Assembly: GCA_026415395.1 (NCBI GenBank)
Contig: JAOAHD010000003.1
Span: 1-57,226, forward strand
Direction: 5' to 3'
Source: Candidatus Binatia bacterium
GTDB lineage: Bacteria > Desulfobacterota > Binatia > HRBIN30
Length of the DNA: 57,226 bases
How positions within the stretch are numbered: position 1 is the first letter of the stretch; each line of letters starts with the position of its first letter. The position numbers were made by a program, and so were the translations under genes. Shown here piece after piece: positions 54,054-57,226 of this stretch. Below the pieces are notes generated by a model. That model did not search any database and was not told the DNA's origin. It saw only the letters and a list, made by a program, of their open reading frames with translations.

Positions 54054-55247
54054 TTAAGGGCTGCGCAGAACCACAGCACTGGTGGCCACTCCTGCGGCGC
54101 CAGTCACCAACACTGCCTGGCAGTCCGGCACTTGATTGTACGAGGTCCCGCGAATTTGACGCACGCCCTCGAGGATCAAGTTGAATCCGTGCACATATGC
54201 TTCAGAGAGCCCGCCTCCGGACGTCAGAACGGGCAACTCTCCCCCAATTTCGATCCTTCCTCCTTCGGTAAACGGCCCGCCTTCGCCGCGGGCACAGAAG
54301 CCGTAGTCCTCGAGACCCATGACGACTAACGGCGTGAAGGCATCGTAAATTTGAGCGCAGTCGATGTCGCGAGGGGTTAACTCCGCACGCTGCCAAAGGA
54401 GTTGTGCACAAAAGGCGGCGGTGGAGAGCATCTCTTTGGTGTTGTTGTAGTTGGCCAGGTGCACCGGGTTGGGTCCAGACGCTTGGGCTACCGAGTGAAC
54501 AAGCACGGGCTTTTGGCGTAAATCTCGCGCGCGTTCGACCGACGTCACAACGCAGGCTAGGGCACCGTCGGTTTCGAGACAGCAGTCATATAAGCAGAGC
54601 GGGTAGCTGATCATTCGCGCGCCCAGGTAAGTGTCTAAATCGAGCGGTCGGCCACGCATCATAGCGAAGGGGTTATTTTGGGCATGCTTCCGGGCAGCGA
54701 TCGCGACGTTCGCAAAATGTTCGCGTTTCGTCCCGTACAGGTGCATGTGGCGATGCGCGTACAAACCAATGATGTCCACCGGCCGGATCAGTCCCCACGG
54801 CAGGTAAAGCGATTTGTCGTCTCGTGCGATGCCACGTTCCTGTGCCCAGGGACGCGAAGACTTCGCTCCCCGGTTTCGCGCACGGTGACATACGACCACC
54901 GAGGCTAGGCCGGTGGCGATCGCCGCGGCAGCGTGCATGATTGTTGCCGCCGAAGCCCCGCCTCCGTAAGAGATTTTGTCCCACCAGCGGAGATTGTCCA
55001 CACCGAGCCTGCGAGCAATCGTGACCTCGTGGGTCGCTTCCATCTCGAACATGCTCATCCCGTCGACGTCGCGCGCCGATAGACCAGCGTCCTCTAAGGC
55101 GAGCTGAATGGCTTCGACGGCGGTGTCGGCGATGGGTCGACCAATGTCCTTGGAAAATGGCAGGTGACCGATCCCGACGATAGCTATGCGGTCCCGAATC
55201 CGGCGGAACAGATCACGATCGAGCGGGTCGACAGCGATCGCAGCCAC
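54054..55247 (-). CDS. Thiolase-like protein (SCP2/Ltp2 type) lacking the nucleophilic cysteine
   Basis: This 397-residue thiolase-fold protein has VDGMSMFEMEATHEVTIARR, ISYGGGASAATIMHAAAAIA and the C-terminal LTSGGGLSEAYVHGFNLILEG. The position of the nucleophilic Cys is Gly in SYGGGAS, and the second catalytic Cys region reads VTGAAGVATSA; the His in YVHG is kept. This fits the aldolase-like Ltp2 branch more than a condensing thiolase. The start is GTG 55247. It lies 42 bases after a crotonase gene and upstream of a DUF35 gene, the likely partner. Confidence 0.85.
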   Translation of the reverse strand: MAAIAVDPLDRDLFRRIRDRIAIVGIGHLPFSKDIGRPIADTAVEAIQLALEDAGLSARDVDGMSMFEMEATHEVTIARRLGVDNLRWWDKISYGGGASAATIMHAAAAIATGLASVVVCHRARNRGAKSSRPWAQERGIARDDKSLYLPWGLIRPVDIIGLYAHRHMHLYGTKREHFANVAIAARKHAQNNPFAMMRGRPLDLDTYLGARMISYPLCLYDCCLETDGALACVVTSVERARDLRQKPVLVHSVAQASGPNPVHLANYNNTKEMLSTAAFCAQLLWQRAELTPRDIDCAQIYDAFTPLVVMGLEDYGFCARGEGGPFTEGGRIEIGGELPVLTSGGGLSEAYVHGFNLILEGVRQIRGTSYNQVPDCQAVLVTGAAGVATSAVVLRSP

Positions 55248-55289
55248 GGCTCGGCATCCCTTGGTTTTCAGCCTGCCGCTCGCGCAACC

Positions 55290-56093
55290 TCAATCAGTTG
55301 AGGGATCTTGGAATCGCGGCGCACGCTTCTCCAAATTCGCTTGAACTGCTTCGATTTGATTCGCGCGGCCGATCAGCGACAACTGCAGCCGCTCCTCCAA
55401 CGCAAGGCCTTCAGAAACCGTCCCCATCGTTGCCTCGTTCCACAGTCGCTTCGCGGCGCGGACGGCATCGGGCGATCGCGCCGCAATCTCCCGTGCCAAA
55501 GTGAGCGAGGCCTCGAAGGGATCGGACGCAGTGCGCGTAGCGAGCCCTAGTTGTACTGCCTCTTCTCCACTCACGATCCTGCCTGTGAAGGTGAGCTCCT
55601 TCGCAATATCCAAGCGGACCAACCGCCTCAGCGTCTGGGTGCCAGCCATGTCGGGGATCAGGCCCCATTTGATTTCCATGATGGAGAGTTGGCAGTCGGG
55701 AGCGACAATGCGGAGGTCCGCCCCGAGGGCAATCTGTAATCCTCCTCCGAACGCGACACCGTGGACTGCGGCGATGACCGGCACGGGGATCTCTTGCCAC
55801 ACCCAAGCCACCCGCTGGGCAAAGTTGCCGACCTTACCCTGCTCTCGCGTCAGGAGATTTGCCCCGCCGCCACCTGCCATTGCGGCAAAAGATGCAACGT
55901 CGAGTCCGGCACAAAATGCGCGTCCTGCCCCACGCAGCACGACGGCGCGAATCTGTGGTTGGTCCGCTAGCGCGGCCGCGGATCGAGTGAGCGCCTCGAA
56001 CATGGGCAAGTCCAATGCGTTCAGCTTCTCCGGTCGATTCAACGTCACAACGGCAACACCACCTTCGATTTCGGTTTGAACGCGCTCCTCCAC
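55290..56093 (-). CDS. Enoyl-CoA hydratase/isomerase family protein
   Basis: This 267-residue crotonase-fold protein has RAFCAGLDVASFAAMAGG and VHGVAFGGGLQIALGADLRI for the oxyanion hole. The first catalytic Glu position is Gln (GGGLQIA), while the second Glu is kept in SIMEIKWGLIPDM, the reverse of the other crotonase in this window. The first gene of the minus-strand acyl-CoA cluster. GTG 56093 has AAAGGAGAG just upstream. It is divergent from the second DUF35 gene. Confidence 0.87.
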   Translation of the reverse strand: MEERVQTEIEGGVAVVTLNRPEKLNALDLPMFEALTRSAAALADQPQIRAVVLRGAGRAFCAGLDVASFAAMAGGGGANLLTREQGKVGNFAQRVAWVWQEIPVPVIAAVHGVAFGGGLQIALGADLRIVAPDCQLSIMEIKWGLIPDMAGTQTLRRLVRLDIAKELTFTGRIVSGEEAVQLGLATRTASDPFEASLTLAREIAARSPDAVRAAKRLWNEATMGTVSEGLALEERLQLSLIGRANQIEAVQANLEKRAPRFQDPSTD

Positions 56094-56225
56094 GGTCTCT
56101 CCTTTCCTCGATCACGTGCTGGCATAGTCCGTGCCCAAAGGAAAGTATGCTCTCGGCTGCCTCCTGTCGTGGTGTCCCGACCCTTACTTGACGAACAAAC
56201 GTTCATTGGCTTAGGCAACGAAGCC

Positions 56226-56663
56226 ATGACCAACAAGAGAAGAGTGCCGATTAAACCCGGCTATTTTACCATTCCAGAAGATCCTCAGGAGCCACCGCGG
56301 TTGTTGGGCAGTCGCTGCCAGCGGTGTGGCGAGCATTACTTTCCGCGGCGCGCCATCTGTGCGAAGGCCGAGTGCTTGTCCGACGATTTAGTTGACGTCG
56401 AACTGGGCCCACAGGGAACATTGTATAGTTTCACGTTTGTGCACATGCCGTTGTTTGGATCGAGCAACTTAGAACATATGGACGGCTATGGGGTGGGCCA
56501 AATCGACCTTCCCGAAGGTCCAAGGGTGCAGTTGCCGTTGGCTGGCCGCAGGGAGGACTACTACATCGGGCAGCCACTTGTGGCTGAGCTCGATAAGATG
56601 CGCGAAGAGGGGGACGCGGAGGTGGTCATTGTGCGATTTCGCCCAACGGGAGAGGCGCGATGA
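56226..56663 (+). CDS. DUF35 zinc-ribbon and OB-fold protein
   Basis: This 145-residue protein has the rubredoxin-like ribbon intact (Cys31, Cys34, Cys45, Cys50 in SRCQRCGEHYFPRRAICAKA onward) followed by an OB fold (GPQGTLYSFTFVHM, GQIDLPEGPRVQLPL). Such proteins pair with thiolase-like enzymes. ATG 56226 is chosen; the longer open frame begins in the divergent promoter region. The stop overlaps the start of the next thiolase-like gene (ATGA), so the two should form a complex. Confidence 0.9.
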   Translation: MTNKRRVPIKPGYFTIPEDPQEPPRLLGSRCQRCGEHYFPRRAICAKAECLSDDLVDVELGPQGTLYSFTFVHMPLFGSSNLEHMDGYGVGQIDLPEGPRVQLPLAGRREDYYIGQPLVAELDKMREEGDAEVVIVRFRPTGEAR

Positions 56664-57226
56664 GAGACGTAGCCGTTCTTGGTGTCGGCATGTATCGCTT
56701 CGGCATGTGGGATGTGCCGAATGCGGTGATGGCGCGGGAGGCGGGCCTTGCGGCGTTGCGCGATGCCAACTTGTCGTTTCGCGATGTGCAAGCCGCATAT
56801 GTCGGGCACATTTTTGCTCCGGTCATGAGCGCTGTCCGGGTGATGAAAGAATTCGGGCTAACCGGACTCCCCGTTCAGCATGTAGAGAATGCCTCGGCTA
56901 CCGGCTCCGCCGCGTTCCGCGAAGCTTGTTTGCAGGTCGCCGCGGGGACGTACGACGTCGTGATGGTTCTCGGTTTCGACAAGATGACGAGTATGATCCA
57001 GCAATCGACGCAGGGCACGGCCCCGGAAAATATGGAGGATGCAATCCTACCTGCTGCCTTCTTTGCCTTGTGGGCAACGCGGCGGATGCATGAGCGGGGC
57101 ATGAAGCCAGAGCACCTGGCGAAAATTGCTGCCAAAAACTGGAATAACGGGGCCCTGAATCCCATGGCTCAACGGCAAGCGCAGGAGGTAACCACACCGG
57201 AGCGAGTACTGCGCTCGCGGATGGTG
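56660..57226 (+). CDS. Thiolase-like protein, N-terminal part (partial)
   Basis: The window ends inside this gene after 189 codons. It begins MRDVAVLGVGMYRFGMWD and has the thiolase N-terminal fold, with GLAALRDANLSFRDVQAAYV and VENASATGSAAFREACLQVA. The nucleophilic Cys position is Ser in NASATGS. YDVVMVLGFDKMTSM follows. It overlaps the DUF35 gene by four bases and is its probable partner. The C-terminal half lies outside the window. Confidence 0.88.
   Translation, partial: MRDVAVLGVGMYRFGMWDVPNAVMAREAGLAALRDANLSFRDVQAAYVGHIFAPVMSAVRVMKEFGLTGLPVQHVENASATGSAAFREACLQVAAGTYDVVMVLGFDKMTSMIQQSTQGTAPENMEDAILPAAFFALWATRRMHERGMKPEHLAKIAAKNWNNGALNPMAQRQAQEVTTPERVLRSRMV

Noticed and set aside
53859-54329. 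Plus-strand frame covering the gap before the thiolase-like gene
   Set aside because: Its second half is the shadow of the thiolase-like gene, and the first half shows no fold or motif.
1-57226. Search by eye for CRISPR arrays, insertion sequences, integrases and tRNA genes
   Set aside because: No regularly spaced repeats, transposase motifs or cloverleaf sequences were seen.

Overview
This window comes from a moderately GC-rich, Gram-negative bacterium. Gene order and domain content point to the broad deltaproteobacterial grade (Desulfobacterota, Myxococcota, Binatota or a relative). The main clues are an argH - lipoprotein - lysA - dapF - dapA - dapB block of the kind known from Geobacter-like genomes, a zinc-binding (C+) set of ribosomal proteins, the GatCAB system, many lone crotonase, thiolase-like and DUF35 genes, and a secreted protein with a long Pro/Thr/Ser linker and a C-terminal dockerin-like module. 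I cannot place it more exactly from sequence alone. I see no rRNA, tRNA, CRISPR array, transposase or phage gene.

Region 1 (1-14643, + strand) is a fused S10-spc-alpha ribosomal superoperon: tuf(end)-rpsJ-rplC-rplD-rplW-rplB-rpsS-rplV-rpsC-rplP-rpmC-rpsQ-rplN-rplX-rplE-rpsN-rpsH-rplF-rplR-rpsE-rpmD-rplO-secY-map-rpmJ-rpsM-rpsK-rpsD-rpoA-rplQ. Genes are tightly packed or overlapping. adk and infA, often found between secY and rpmJ, are absent. The secY-map gap instead holds a perfect intrinsic terminator that points against the operon.

Region 2 (14756-23562, - strand) runs uppP, two APC amino-acid permeases, moaA, an enoyl-CoA hydratase-like gene and a 978-residue secreted propeller/PT-linker/dockerin protein. 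Region 3 (23670-35629) has a + strand HAD-like gene meeting a - strand GMC oxidoreductase tail to tail. Beyond them lies a long - strand run: uvrB, a small secreted protein, argH, an FN3 lipoprotein, lysA, dapF, dapA, dapB and an epoxide-hydrolase-like gene. This covers much of the diaminopimelate/lysine branch, with the last step of arginine synthesis.

Region 4 (35843-47695) holds an outer-membrane protein, serS, yraN, gatCAB, a - strand set moxR/coxE-like VWA/bifunctional nuclease/YfgM-like protein, a TANGO2-family gene and a coiled-coil lipoprotein. Region 5 (47692-57226) starts with a peptide-type ABC importer (two permeases and a binding lipoprotein, no ATPase). A densely base-paired intergenic segment separates it from a MerR-TPR fusion gene. 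The window ends in two divergent acyl-CoA clusters: crotonase, thiolase-like protein without the nucleophilic cysteine, an unknown 141-residue protein, a DUF35 protein whose zinc ribbon has lost every cysteine and a SnoaL-like protein on the - strand; an intact DUF35 protein plus a second cysteine-less thiolase-like protein on the + strand. This resembles side-chain aldolase or thiolase systems such as ChsH2-Ltp2 or BbsAB.

The items most worth a second look are the unusual thiolase/DUF35 clusters, the interlocked inverted repeats upstream of the ABC importer, the propeller-PT-dockerin protein, and the antisense terminator inside the ribosomal operon.
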